This document shows, one piece after another, positions 47,981 to 59,290 of a stretch of DNA of 64,000 nt. Position numbers and translations under genes: made by a program. The notes below the pieces were generated by a model that saw nothing but the letters and a program-made list of their open reading frames with translations, had not been told where the DNA came from and searched no databases. The stretch is taken from the NCBI GenBank assembly GCA_030015575.1, contig CM057342.1, positions 257,510,867 to 257,574,866 of the forward strand. Reading direction: 5' to 3'. Position 1 is the stretch's first letter, and each line of letters begins with the position of its first letter. Source of the DNA: Agapanthus africanus. Taxonomy: Eukaryota > Streptophyta > Magnoliopsida > Asparagales > Amaryllidaceae.

Positions 47981-48230
47981 AATGATGATTCGCTCCTGGC
48001 AATATCCCAGTTGCAGCGATGCTGATGCCTAAAAAGGTATCAAACTTCAATTCCTCTCAAGAAAAATGATGATTCGCTCATGGCAATATCCCAGTTGTAG
48101 CGATTCTGATGCCTAAACAGGCGTCAAACTCCAAGTACTTTCACGAAAAATGATGATTCGCTCCTAGAAATATTCCAGTCGTAGCGATACTGATGCCAAG
48201 GTTGGTATCAAATTCCAAACCCGCAATAGA
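47981..48230 (+). repeat. Tandem array, 84-bp unit, three copies
   Basis: Units begin AATGATGATTCGCTC at 47981, 48065 and 48149, and each carries GTAGCGAT(A/G)CTGATGCC-type sequence. Confidence 0.9.
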
Positions 48231-48239
48231 AAAAGCATC

Positions 48240-48440
48240 GAGTAGCAAAAAAAATGCATATAAAAACAGCCGAAATGATGGGGCAACTCGCAATAAAAAC
48301 CAGCGAGTAAAAAAATATATGCATATAAAAACAGCCGAAATGTTTGGGCAACTCGCAATAAAAAGCAGCGAGTAAAAATATAAAAAAAAAATAGCCGAAA
48401 TGATTGGGCATCGCAAAAAATAGCCGAAATGATTAGGCAA
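48240..48440 (+). repeat. A-rich tandem array, about 66-bp unit
   Basis: Repeats of AAAAACAGCCGAAATGAT followed by GGGCAACTCGCAATAAAAA, shortening toward the right. Opposite-strand open frames of up to 146 residues here are a by-product of the repeat and not called as genes. Confidence 0.8.
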
Positions 48441-48831
48441 TCGCGAATTTCGCGATATGAAAAGATGAAAAGATAGAGTATCGCGGCAATAAAATAAAAT
48501 AAAATTTCCTCTACCATGCAAGTATGTCCATATTGACTCTTGTATATAATCCATGGGCACAAATGAAAGAAAAGGAACCATATTTTCCCACTAGGCTCCG
48601 TCAAAGGGAAAGCCAGATCTTGACGGCAATATTTACAGCCTAGAGATCAGCTCGATGTTCTTCTCATTCCAACAGGATGTAGATGTAACGCCATCAAAGA
48701 CCCAAGGGCCAAATCAAAAAGGAGAAATGGAAAAATCCCAGCTCCAACTCGACGTTCCTTCTCGGTGCAGAACGCAACATCAACAAACAAAAGTGGAGTG
48801 ATGGTAAAGATCATAGCTCCAGCTCAATGTT

Positions 48832-50171
48832 TGTCACGCCCAGCTTCCCAGTAGATGGAAATGGTGACGTGGCAAGCCCGCGACGTATTTATTCCGAGAA
48901 GGTCGTTTCTCGAAATAAATACGCTAAGCGTATATCAGCAACATAAACTAACAAGAATAAACAAAAGAATGAAATCCAACTGTGATTTATTACATTAATG
49001 ATTCATAGTAGACAAAATATCTGAATACAAGATATTTAACATGATAAGCCTTAACAAGGAGGCATACATAATAAGCTGAAATGAAATGAAAAACTGAATG
49101 AAACTATACGTCTGTTTGTGATGCGAACTGGTTGTACTCCTTTTCGACCACTTCTATCTCCTTTGTCGCAATACCACCTGACGAACATTCCAAGAAAGAA
49201 AGAAGTGGGTGGAATGCCTGTCAGCGAACTAACGCTCGGTAAGTCCCAATAGAGATGTGTAATATATAAATTGAGTGCAAGATAACATGTAATATAGTAT
49301 AAATGAAAATTGTAATATGTGAACAAATATGGTAATGTATATGGCAACTATATCAGCATGGAAATGTAACATGAGCATGGCAAACAAGTATAGCATGGCC
49401 CTGGAGTATAGGTATAGTGAATATGAAGTGAATATAAGTGTCCTAAAAGGTCTCTAAAAGGGTAAAATTAACTAACGTGGGTTCAAGTGTGAATGTCAAC
49501 CAATCTCAAGAGTATTCTCGAACCCAAGGCTATCGTCCAGGGGTAAGGAATCACAGGCTCAAAATAGCGGGACTTCAATTGTTATTGAAGTATTCCAAAC
49601 CCAACAGGCTATCATCCAAGGGCTTGGAAACACGGGCCCTCATTCATGAATTCATGATTTGTACTGTTTCAGCCCGGTACCACAGCAACATGATTTATAC
49701 CATTTCAGCCCGGTACCACAGCAACATGATTTGTACCGTTTCAGCCCGGTACCAGCAACATGATTTGTACCGTTTCAGCCCGGTACCACAGCAACATGAT
49801 TTGTATTAATGGGAATCATGAGATTCCGTTGGATTCATACTCAAACTAACCCAACACCCCATGCATATTAGTCTATGATTAATGTTACGAGTCTTTATTG
49901 AATCCATGAATACAAAAGGTGATGTATGATATCAAGTTTTCAAGATTGAGTTTATCTAGTCGTGTCAAGTGCAAGTCATGACAATTGTATTCATGGTTCG
50001 AGTTAAGTTGGTTCAAGTATACATACTGGGTTCAAGCATTCATGATTGAGTCATGTCAAGATCAAGTCAATTCTAACATTTAATGATTTAATCATAAGTC
50101 ATATAAATAAAAAATAAATAAGTAATTACAGAACATGATATGTGATAAGTATACAAGTAACGTCCAAAACA
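48832..50171 (-). repeat. Solo chromovirus-like LTR within the Tat 3' region
   Basis: Starts TGTCACGCCCAGCTTCCCAG and shares GGTGACGTGGCAAGCCCGC and the GAACATTCCAA...AGCGAACTA block with the LTR at 62357, so the same broad family. ATGTT at 48827-48831 and at 50172-50176 after a CA end is a plausible target duplication; the right end is less certain than the left. Contains a 36-bp tandem array. Confidence 0.65.
49653..49807. repeat. Tandem array, 36-bp unit, about 4.3 copies
   Basis: Unit CATGATTTGTACCGTTTCAG continuing CCCGGTACCACAGCAA. Starts at 49653, 49689, 49725, 49759 and 49795 (the third unit is 34 bp). Each contains the palindrome GGTACC. A 110-residue frame across it is only the repeat read through. 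Confidence 0.92.
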
Positions 50172-50176
50172 ATGTT

Positions 50177-51770
50177 GTAAATATGTGATATGTTCCACTA
50201 GTTAATTAAGTCATTTGAAATCAGAATATAAACTAAAACATAGCCTTAAGTGTTATGCACACGTGAGTTGCGGTCTCGCCTAAATAAGACTACCGGTTTG
50301 GAAGATATACATGTTTTTGTATCGCCTAAATAAGCACTTTTTATGTAGCGCCCCTCTTTAACAGCACCCAATGCCTCACGTGCTCCTCACGCGGGTGCCG
50401 TATAAAAAGTGCTTAGCCCTTCACATACAGCCAAAACGACCAAGTGCTTAGCACTGATTGGGCCGCGCCCCAGCGCCTCACGTGCTTCTCACGCGGGCGC
50501 CACATAAAAAATCATTAGCACTTCACATACAGCCAAAACGGTTAAGTGCTTAGCACTGATTGGGCAGCGCCTCACGTGCTCCTCACGTGGGCGCCATCAG
50601 AAAAGAAGAAAAGAGAGAAATGTGCCCAACACTCCATAAACAGCCAAAATGGTAGAGTGCTCAGCGCTCATTGGGCGGCGCCCATAATCAAATACTTCAC
50701 ATGACACTCATGTGAGTGTCAGAGCGTCAAATAAGTGCTTAGCACTTTTTCATTAAAAAAAGGGCTGAACAGACAGAGCCCAAATGAATGCTCAGCACTT
50801 TTTGAATAAGAGTATGCAGACTAAGCCCGAATTGGCTAAGCCTCTAAAGTTTCTTACAGCTGAGTCCAAATGCTCTTTTGATGGATCTTAAGTAAAAGTG
50901 ATCCTTAAAAACATTATTAAGCCGATCTTAGTCTCAAGCATGATTAATGATCCCTCCTTGATGATATCCAAAATGATGTTCATCTCGTATCTCCTAAGGT
51001 AATCTTAGTCTCAAATATGACTAACGATTCTTAAGTCCACCACAACCCCTTTTTTCCTCAAATACGGAATTTGGTTCAAGAGTACATCCTTCTACAACTC
51101 TGATATATGCCGTTGTAATTACCCAACGTCTTCAGAGATGTGGCGGGTCCCGACAACCAACAACTCTTTTCGTCATACATTGATGCACTTCCAAATTGAC
51201 GTGCACACCTCAGAACCCCGCCTCACACATGGCGATAATAGAACGAAATGTCCTTAAATTAATATCTGCCCCAAACACAGCGGTAATGGACCGCGATGTC
51301 CTTAAACTAAAATAATTGGGCCCAAATGTTCATATGTTTAAGTCGATCTTAATCTCAAACCAGGTTAACGGTCCTTAAATAAACCAAACCCAAATCTAAA
51401 ATATACGGATTTGGACTGATCCGCGCCCTACGGGCGACGACAGAAACTAGTCTCCTTATACAATCCACAGGCAACCTAAACAAACAAAAACACATACGAC
51501 ACGATGTGAACTTCCGGAGCAGGAAAAATTGGTTATCGCAATGCGGTAATGTAATTAACTACAGGGGCTTGCGCCTGCAGGGAAGAGCGTCCCGACAATC
51601 AAAAACCCCTCATAAACGAGGAGGAATCTGATAAAGTCACGCTACAACGGCCGCATCCGTCCAAACCTCCGATAGACGATACCATAAATCAACCTAGTAT
51701 CTTCGGAGAGGTGGACGGATAAATCCAAATAGCATTTGCCCCCAGATTCAGGCAAGATGATTCATCCCGG
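50177..51770 (+). other. Tat 3' region or LTR remainder, no gene
   Basis: Begins AT-rich, then a degenerate array of about 100-bp units at 50366-50680, then two units of the 49-bp repeat (about 51221-51330) and a segment like the one near 47650. At 51737-51746 is a purine run on the minus strand (CTGGGGGCAA), next to the chromovirus protease. I cannot place the Tat LTR edges with confidence. Confidence 0.5.
50366..50680. repeat. Degenerate array of about 100-bp units with CACGTG
   Basis: Three units of the form GCGCCTCACGTGCTCCTCAC, then GCGGGCGCC, then an AAGTGCTTAGCACTGATTGG segment and CACATACAGCCAAAACG. Each unit has a partial inverted pair (GCGCCTCACGTG with CACGCGGGCGC) and a CACGTG core. 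A weaker fourth unit follows to about 50760. Confidence 0.75.
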
Positions 51771-53237
51771 TTCGTCTCCATTTCTGACGGTGAACAGGAG
51801 GCAAACCTGATATGTCTTCAGGGAACACATCCTCGAACTCTCGAACTGCCTCAGGTTTTTCTTCTTCATCTGGTAGAAGGAACGCTTCTGCATTCTTCGG
51901 TTTAGCATGGTAGCTTCCTGGATCCAAGGTTCTATCTCCACTTTTGAAATAAAAGACTGGGTGATTTGGTATCTCGAATACTACCCTCCTTTGACGGCAG
52001 TCAATGGTAGCATAAAATACTCCCAGCCAATCTATTCCAAACACAAAATCAAAATTTGGTATGTCCAGTACTTTGAAATTTACGTAGAATTCTCGACCGT
52101 GAACTACAACTGGACACTGATCATATCCCAAAGTTTCCTTCAAGACTCTATTCCTGGAACTGAAATTCCAGCTTGAAATGAGTGTCTTCACGGGAATCGC
52201 GTGCGTTCTCATGAATCATTGTGACATGAAGCAGTATGAAGCTCCAGTTTCAAAAAATACGAGTGCAAAAAGGGTGGCTACTAGTATAGTACCTAAGTTG
52301 TGTAAGGCTGTGTTTAGGTATAAGGAAAGTATAACGATGCACAAAATTTGAAAGGTTGAAAGGATGGGAGAATTTACCGGTGATGACTTGTCCTGTGGCT
52401 TTGGCCTCCTTAACCGTCATTGTAAATGCCTGTCATCTCGGTACATTCCTCCTCGCCGGAGGCACATTCTTCTGCCCTTGAGGCACATTTCCTTGTGCCT
52501 GATGGAATTGACGCTGAGGCTGTGCAGGTGGTCCACGTGGAGCTGGTGCAGGAAGAGCTTGGCGGGATGCAGGTGCTTGAATGGCTAGCCTATGCGGAGC
52601 TGGAATTGCGGGTCTGGATGCTGGTGCTATGTTACTACGATATGGGCATGCTCCTATAGCGTGAGTAGATGCGCCACAAATCAAATACAGGACATTTGCA
52701 CGCCTGCAGTTCTTCGCCAAGTGTCCAGTTCTCTTGCAGTAGAAACAGAAATCTGGACTTGACCGGTTAAACGATCCTCCTGGCCTCTTGGGTGCAAAAG
52801 TCGGCCTAGAAGAGGCTCCTCCTATCATCTGGGTAGCAGGGCATTTGATTCTGGCTGCTTGAGGCTTACCCTTCTTCTTGACCACAGCTTCATAACGGTG
52901 TGCTGCCTTCAGTACGAGTTCATGAGTTGGATAGTCTCCTGTGGGTAAAGCCGCCTGAATCTCTGGGGCTAAGGCTTGTTAAAATCATCTAGCCCGAATC
53001 TCATCTGTCGGGATCAAGTGTGCCGCAAACCTGATAAGATGTTGATGTTAGGATAGTTACGTGTTTTAAGGAACAGAATTTGATACGAATTCTTTACCTG
53101 CTAAGCATGATGAATTCGGCATCATATTCATCCACTAATTTAACCCACATGGAACCTTGTTGCAGGTGGATGAACTATTGTTCCGTCTCAAAACGGGCAG
53201 TCTCGGGAAGAACTTCGCATCGAACAGATCGCGGAAC
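51750..53237 (-). pseudogene. Chromovirus gag C-terminal part and protease
   Basis: Near 52433-52885 is a basic, proline-rich stretch with the zinc knuckle CFYCKRTGHLAKNC (C-X2-C-X4-H-X4-C), followed by a low-complexity P/A/Q linker. Near 51770-52200 is a retropepsin-like domain with FDFVFGIDWLGVFYATIDCR and VVFEIPNHPVFYFKSG, then EFEDVFPEDISGLPP, the usual lead-in to RT in this group. A gag piece with AKFFPRLPVLRRN sits near 53.15-53.23 kb, right at the Athila insertion. Fossil with several breaks. Confidence 0.75.
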
Positions 53238-53242
53238 GTCTT

Positions 53243-54782
53243 TGATTGATGTGAAAAAGTGTTTGTAGTAAGTAAAGTTAACCGCAATAAAAAAACGGTG
53301 TCGCGAGTAGCTAGCCGAGATGAGTACGGGTCGTCCTCAGGGAAACGTCGAACTTTTAATCTTGCTTTAAACAAGTTGATTGAAAGAAGGGGTGATTGGT
53401 TGTAGATCTACGATATACGGATGTAGAATCTATAAAGAAGAGGCTTGTAGGGTTCATAGAATTTAGTAGTAATGGATGATTAATTAAAGATGACTCATTT
53501 TATCTTTTAATAGATTTAAAACTAGATCGATAGTAATGAATATGGATTAGGGTTCTTTTGGAAGAAACTAGGGTTTCCCCACTCTTAACCTTTATTCTTG
53601 CATTGATCTCTATTCATGTCTAGCCCTTACCAAAAAAATTGTCAATCTAATCTCAAATCGCGGTCGAGACTATCAATAAATTGGTAGCACGCCCGATAAG
53701 AATTTTAACAATTACTTTGCTAAAGTTTATAAACTTTATAAGATGTAAAAGAAGTTATAGTATTTTTTCATCCATTGATCTACCCTAATTCTACAAACCC
53801 TAGCAAGCTAGGAATCACTCACGCATTGTTTGAGAAGAAGAAGAAAGGATGGAGAAAGAAATCATAATACAGAATTTAAATGCAGAAAGTAAATGCGAAA
53901 TAATTAAGCAAGTGATCTACCTTTATTAATCAACGTTACAAGTACAAATCCTTCAAATTTAGATTACAAGAGGAAGAAGTTGCTCTCGATCTCTGCCTCG
54001 TAGGAAGTATTTGCTCCATCGATATTCACGTCGCTCTATCACGTCGAATCGCGGACCTGTCATGGATCTCTTATTCTTGACGGTGATTTGCTTCGTGTTA
54101 AAGGTCATAGTTTTCTAAGTTTAGCCTTCAGTCCTTTATATAGCCCTCAAATCAGAAACCCTAGATCTTATAGGTTTAGATATGCCATCAAGATCCAATT
54201 TCTAAAATCACAGATCCTACAGCCATTAATTGGCCGCGGATCCGCTGCTAATTGATGCTAATGGCCGTGGAAGCGCCGCGGTTTGGGGGAGTTAGGGTTC
54301 TAAACTTTTGGGGCCTTCTTATGTTGACACGTGGAGATTTTTTCCATGCCTAGATTCTTCAAATATTTACTGAGTCTCTGCCAGTATTGATTCTACGATT
54401 TTAGCAGATTTTTTATCTTGACATCTTGAATATCTTGATCTCTTGATCTGAGCTAAATCTGCACAATATCTCCATGAATAATGTTAGTAATATTTGTTAT
54501 ATTTAGAGATATAATCTTAATCATTTTATATGGTAATAAATCTTTAAGAAATTTGATTAAGAATATTTGATATGATATGCATATTTAAATTATCAAAATA
54601 TCTTACAAATATTATATGCATATATTTTCCTTCATAATGTTAATTATACTATATAAACATATGGTAAAGAGTAAATTTGCAGATAAACCCACATATGTTC
54701 TATATTTATAATAAACACTTTTAAATATTTAAGAAAAGTAAGAAAAATGTTATATCAAATGTGCAATATTTTCGACAGAACA
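53243..54782 (-). repeat. 3' LTR of the pol-less Athila
   Basis: TGATTGATGTG...GACAGAACA. It contains the TTAACCGCAA...CGGTGTCGCG block near its low end, a diverged GC-rich element at 54232-54281 and a TATA motif at 54134-54143 on the minus strand. Confidence 0.92.
54134..54143 (-). promoter_or_regulatory. TATA motif, 3' LTR of pol-less Athila
   Basis: Minus strand CTATATAAAG; the identical motif is at 61157-61166 in the partner LTR. Confidence 0.5.
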
Positions 54783-54797
54783 AATACCCCCAAACTT
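54783..54797 (-). promoter_or_regulatory. Polypurine tract of the pol-less Athila
   Basis: Minus strand AAGTTTGGGGGTATT directly before the LTR start TGTTCTGTCG. Primes plus-strand DNA synthesis. Confidence 0.85.
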
Positions 54798-56262
54798 AAG
54801 TTTGATCGTCCCGAGCAAACTAGTTATTCAAGAGAGGGAGAAAAAGAAAAAGAAAAACCTAAGTATGACACTTTCGTAGGCAACATGATTGCACTGAGCA
54901 CGTGCAACAAGCCGTTAAAACTCTAGATGTCCCTAATAGGAGCAGTGTTGTCTCCTGAGGATTTTCAGCGAATTACCCACAAAATCCCATAATAAAATAA
55001 AGAAAATGAAAGTTACGTACAAAGATAAGAACTACAAAAGAAAGAACTTGAAAAATAAGAGTTTCCAACTACACTGGCTTTTCAGTCGCCATGAGCCCTA
55101 TCTTAATAGTCATGAAAAGATATTAGAAATCACATCATCCCTCAATAAAATATCGCCTTTAGTCTTCCTCTCTATCTTTCTTCCAAATATCGATCATATA
55201 CCCGTACATGTGTGTAAAAAACATCTCTACACTTAGAGAATTCAATTCAAGCTATCATACTCTTGTCCATCTTCCAAAGTACTTTATAGTCGATGAATAA
55301 TTTCGATGAAATTGCTCACGCATCCTTCATGCGACCGTTAATACTTCTTGAGGTACTAAACAACTGATTACAAAATATGCTCGCGCATTAAGGCGTAATT
55401 ATCCTCGTCTTGCAACACAAAGGCTTAGCAGTAGCTCCCAAACCAGTTGGTCTAAGGCACTAGGTGATAAAGCACTCTCACTATATTTTTTTATGCTGCC
55501 TTAAGCAATTACAAAACCAATGTTCATTTTTCTTTACCATTTTTTCCTTATATTTTTATTTTTCATCATACCAAGGCTTTTAAACAAGAGCATTTCAAGG
55601 TATTCTCTACTATCCCAAGTTTCAAGATGTGTGCAAGTGCGTATAATAGGGTATCAACGTTCAAATGTTTGGTCTCAAAAATAGAGACTATTTTTCAGAC
55701 TTATTTTATCCTCAAATTAGTAATTTCCTTCATTTTACTAACCCTTGGGACAACGTCTCATAACTACTTATTACTAGTTTCGTTTAAGAAACATCTAATT
55801 TTCTTTCTTTTCTCAAACTATTCATATCTTTCATATGTAATTTTTCACTTTCAATCTTTTATTATCAAAAAAAATTATTCTGTGTTTTTATGTATGATAA
55901 TGCATAATAATGCGTGAATAAGCACAAATCTCTCCCAAACCTATTTGCAGCAATTTCCTCACTGATGTCATCTTTTGATCTCAAAACCTGTAAAATTGGG
56001 AGGAAAAGTTATTAACGAGGACAAGAATTAATGAAAGTGAAATCCTCCTCCAAACTTATTTTTGGCTCATAACTTTGTAAAAAAAAAATTTATTTTCGTT
56101 CAAGAGCTAAAATATATTTATCTCCCCAAAACTTGAGTAAAACAGTACTAAGCATTTTAAAATTATAAAGAGGGAGGTTAAAATTATTGGTCAATATAAA
56201 ATTTTACAAAGACCAAAACTCAACACCAACCATTCAAAAATTCTATCAATGTAGCACCAAGG
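54798..56262 (-). other. Interior of pol-less Athila without coding sequence
   Basis: 1.5 kb of AT-rich sequence where Athila pol (and env-like sequence, in some elements) would be expected. Small frames on either strand show no domain. Sequence after the tract resembles the untranslated region preceding the 3' LTR. Confidence 0.7.
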
Positions 56263-59200
56263 TTAGTAGAAGAACATGTCACTTATCGACATGAAGAAGT
56301 GGGGAAGAGATAAAAGGTGTAATAGAATGGATTTACGTCTCGGTTTATAGAGACGAAACAATAATAGTGGATTACTCGCATTCTCATTTCGGATAAGAAG
56401 AAGGGGTGGCGGTTCAACTTCTTTGAGTGGAGGTTGATTCATCACAACGCACATGTCTTCTAAGACTGCGAGTTCTTCAGCGAAGATTTCTTTAAAGCTT
56501 TCATCGATATCCCGAATAATAATCTCATCGGAAAGAATGAGATGAAACTCGGACTCCATAAAAGGTTCATATTTAGCGTTAGATGTTGATCCAGACAGCT
56601 CGACTAATTTATTCAACATGTCAAAGGATTCGAACTTGGATATGGACTTGTCAATAGAAGGGTCCTCATGTGCATAATAAATAGCAGGATCAAACAACAA
56701 CGCACTAGTGGAGTTGATAAGTATCGTGAAGCTCTTCAAGTTCGCTGCTGTTGAAATCTATCATTTTGACATAACATACATGAGCATAGGGTTCGGAGGG
56801 TTCACTTCCCAACTTGTAAATGTTAAGCTCAATTGACATCTTCCCGAAGGATAGGTTCATAGAACCGTTACCACAATTGATTATTACGTTGGAAGTCGCT
56901 AGAAAAAGCCGACCTAGAATCACCGGGGTTTAGTTTCGGGGGTTTGCTACAGGCTGTGTATTAATAACTATGAAGTCCACAAGGAATATAAATTCCCCGA
57001 CTTTGATTAACACATCCTCTAGCTCACCACTAGATTGGGTAATAGATCGATCTGCCATCTAGAGAGTGCAGTATGCAGGTTTTAACTTTCTGATCCCTAA
57101 TTACTCATAGACAGAATAAGGAAGCAAGTTAACACTAGCACCTAAATCGAGTAGAGCACGATTGATATTTTTACCCCCAATAGAAATAGATATGGTAGGA
57201 CTTCTGGGGTCCTTTCGTTTCTTGGGTATTTGTTGTGTAAAAACAGTGCTTACATTACTCGCAAGGAAAACTTTTTTAGGTACTTGAATTTTTCTCTTCC
57301 TAGTGCACAAGTCCTTTAGGATTTTTGCATAAGATGAAACTTGTTGAATAGAATTTAGGAGAGAAATATTTATATTAACTTGCTTAAAAAGTTCCACAAT
57401 CTTCTCCATTTATAGACTTGGTATGTTGCCCCTTAACCTTTTTGGATAAGGAGTTGTATCAATAAGGGTTGGGTCCAACATTAGAGAAGATTGTGGGGAT
57501 GGAATGGATCCCAGAATTGGAGTTGGGATCGTTTTAGGTTGACTTGAGGAAGTGGGCTGAGGGTTCAAGCCTAGGGGAAAACAGAGAATAGGCTCGGAAG
57601 AAGGTGGTGGACTAGACGAAGTAGGAGTAAAAGAAGTAGAAGCCGAAGTATCCTTAATATCATCGACATCAACGTCATCAACATGTTCACCCACTTGGTT
57701 GTTCAGCACTCCTCCCGATCTCAACGTGTTTATGGCACTCACATTATAACTTTGTGAGTGGCCAGAATTCGGTAGAGGTTGAGATTGAAGTTTCCCTTTC
57801 TCTCTCTCACTCAATCGCGGCATTTAACTATGCAAGTTGTGCTTCTATTGATTTGATGCTTTCACCGTGGGAAGCGGTGTTTTGCACTAACGTTTGGATA
57901 GAAGACGTTAAATTAGCCATAGTTTATGAGGAATGTTTAATAAACGTGTCCAAGCTTCGTTCGAGTGCGGAGAATTGTTCGGTACCGACCGTTTGGAAAG
58001 AATTATTATAGGGTGCAAAATTGTTCGCCGGATTTTGAAAGGATTGTGGTTGAAAGGGGTGCTGCTTCTGTAGTGGTTGCTGTTATTGTGGAGGAACCCT
58101 TTGATAGTTATTTTGGCTTGGGAACGTATTTTGAGTTTGAGTTTAGTGTTATATCCAAGCAAAATTAGGGTGATTCCTCTAACCCTAATTATATGTGGAA
58201 GAATAAGGATCGTTTCTAAGTCCTTGCTGAAAAGAAGCATTAGTTTGCTCTTGACATTGAAATGGAGGATTCAAAGGACATTCTTCCATCAGATGTGATG
58301 GGTCGGAACAGCAACCACACACGGTTATGGGGTGTGTAACCTGGTTTAGGGAGGCTGAAGAGACTTTGTTTTCTATGGCTTCGAGTTTCCTTTGTATCGC
58401 GGCCATTTCGGCTTTCACAGCGATGGAAATATCGAGCTGATGGATTCCTGCCCTAGATGAAGATGATGGTGGTCTAACACTTTCCCACTGTAAAGTTTGT
58501 TCAGTGAGATCTTTCAGGAATTGCCAAACTTCACCATCGTCTTTGGACATGAAATGGCATTGACAAATGGTCTCAAGCATCTGTTTTGTCGCTGGATTAA
58601 TACCCTCATATATAATTCGGCAAAAGTCCCATCTATTAATTCCGTGATGAGTGAATTGGACTAGCAAATCTTTAAACCGTTCAAAGCATTTCCAAAATGG
58701 TTCATTGGGAAGCTGGGTAAACTGGTTAATCTAGCTTTGAACACAGGCGGTCTTATGATTGGGATAAAACTTCTAAAGGAATGCTATAACGAATTCATCA
58801 CAATTGGAAATAGAGTGTGCAGCGGTGTTATAAAACCATTTTTCTGCTAGATCGCACAAGATAAAAGGGAGAAGACGTAATCTCATGGCATCCACTGAAA
58901 GTTGTGAAGTGCCCATCATTGCACATATGTTTTCAAATTTGGTGATAAAAATGTATGCGTCTTCAGACTCAAGCCTGTGAAATTTAGGCAACAGGTTGAT
59001 GAAGTGGGATTTAATTTCAAAAATTATCCTCATTGGCTGGTGGAATAGATAGACAAGTAGGAAGGGGACAGCGTATAGGGTAGCATCTTTCTTGGAGAAA
59101 GATGCGCAGTGGATTCTGCGCACCTACGGGTGGTGGCAGGGCGGTGTTGGTAAAATCTGATGGAGAACCGTCCATCTCGGTTGATGTGGTAGGTGGAGGG

Positions 59201-59290
59201 GAAAAATAAGATGAATAAATACCGGCTTCGGAGTCGATAGCGAAAACCCGGACAAGACGGGCACTAGAATCCCGTGTCCAGCCGATCATG
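56263..59290 (-). pseudogene. Athila gag and protease relics
   Basis: Collinear with the gag-protease region at 2883-5485. In sense order: a gag start piece near 59.0-59.29 kb, a capsid-like piece (58.77-59.12 kb, LRLLPFILCDLAEKWFYNTA), a further gag part with CGCCSDPSHLMEECPL (58.2-58.67 kb), a serine/proline-rich linker (57.4-57.8 kb), and protease pieces (LLDLGASVNLLPYSVYE near 57.1 kb, ILGRLFLATSNVIINC near 56.9 kb). The acidic stretch at 56.26-56.74 kb follows the protease. Many breaks. Confidence 0.87.

Larger units (their letters stand above)
46273..48831 (+). other. Tat 3' untranslated region, repeat-rich
   Basis: No coding sequence. It is built largely of five successive tandem arrays with different unit lengths, listed separately. 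Such arrays between integrase and the 3' LTR are a known habit of Tat-group elements. Ends at the solo LTR inserted at 48832. Confidence 0.75.
18143..51770 (+). mobile_element. Tat-type Ty3/gypsy element split by four insertions
   Basis: Plus-strand pieces follow in the canonical order of a Tat element: protease and following region (18235-20462), RT and first RNase H (30909-32771), second RNase H (34284-34455 and 44628 on), integrase (to 46272), then a long repeat-rich 3' region (46273-48831 and 50172 to about 51770). The gaps are filled by whole insertions, three with matching or near-matching 5-bp duplications. The presence of an additional archaeal-type RNase H motif set is diagnostic of Tat. 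Gag and the 5' LTR are not visible. Both outer limits are approximate. Old, with many breaks. Confidence 0.8.

Noticed and set aside
46374-48440. Possible CRISPR-like array
   Set aside because: Units are directly adjacent with drifting sequence, not constant repeats with unique spacers, and lie in the 3' region of a plant retrotransposon.
48141-48604. Hydrophobic frames of up to 146 residues on the minus strand
   Set aside because: Two overlapping frames of similar length arise from the A-rich tandem repeat read in the T-rich direction, with no domain.
49477-49809. 110-residue plus-strand frame with repeated peptide
   Set aside because: It is the 36-bp tandem repeat read through; the homologous LTR has no such frame.
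52364-52659. Plus-strand frames opposite the chromovirus gag
   Set aside because: They are the complement of the proline/alanine/glutamine-rich linker next to the zinc knuckle.
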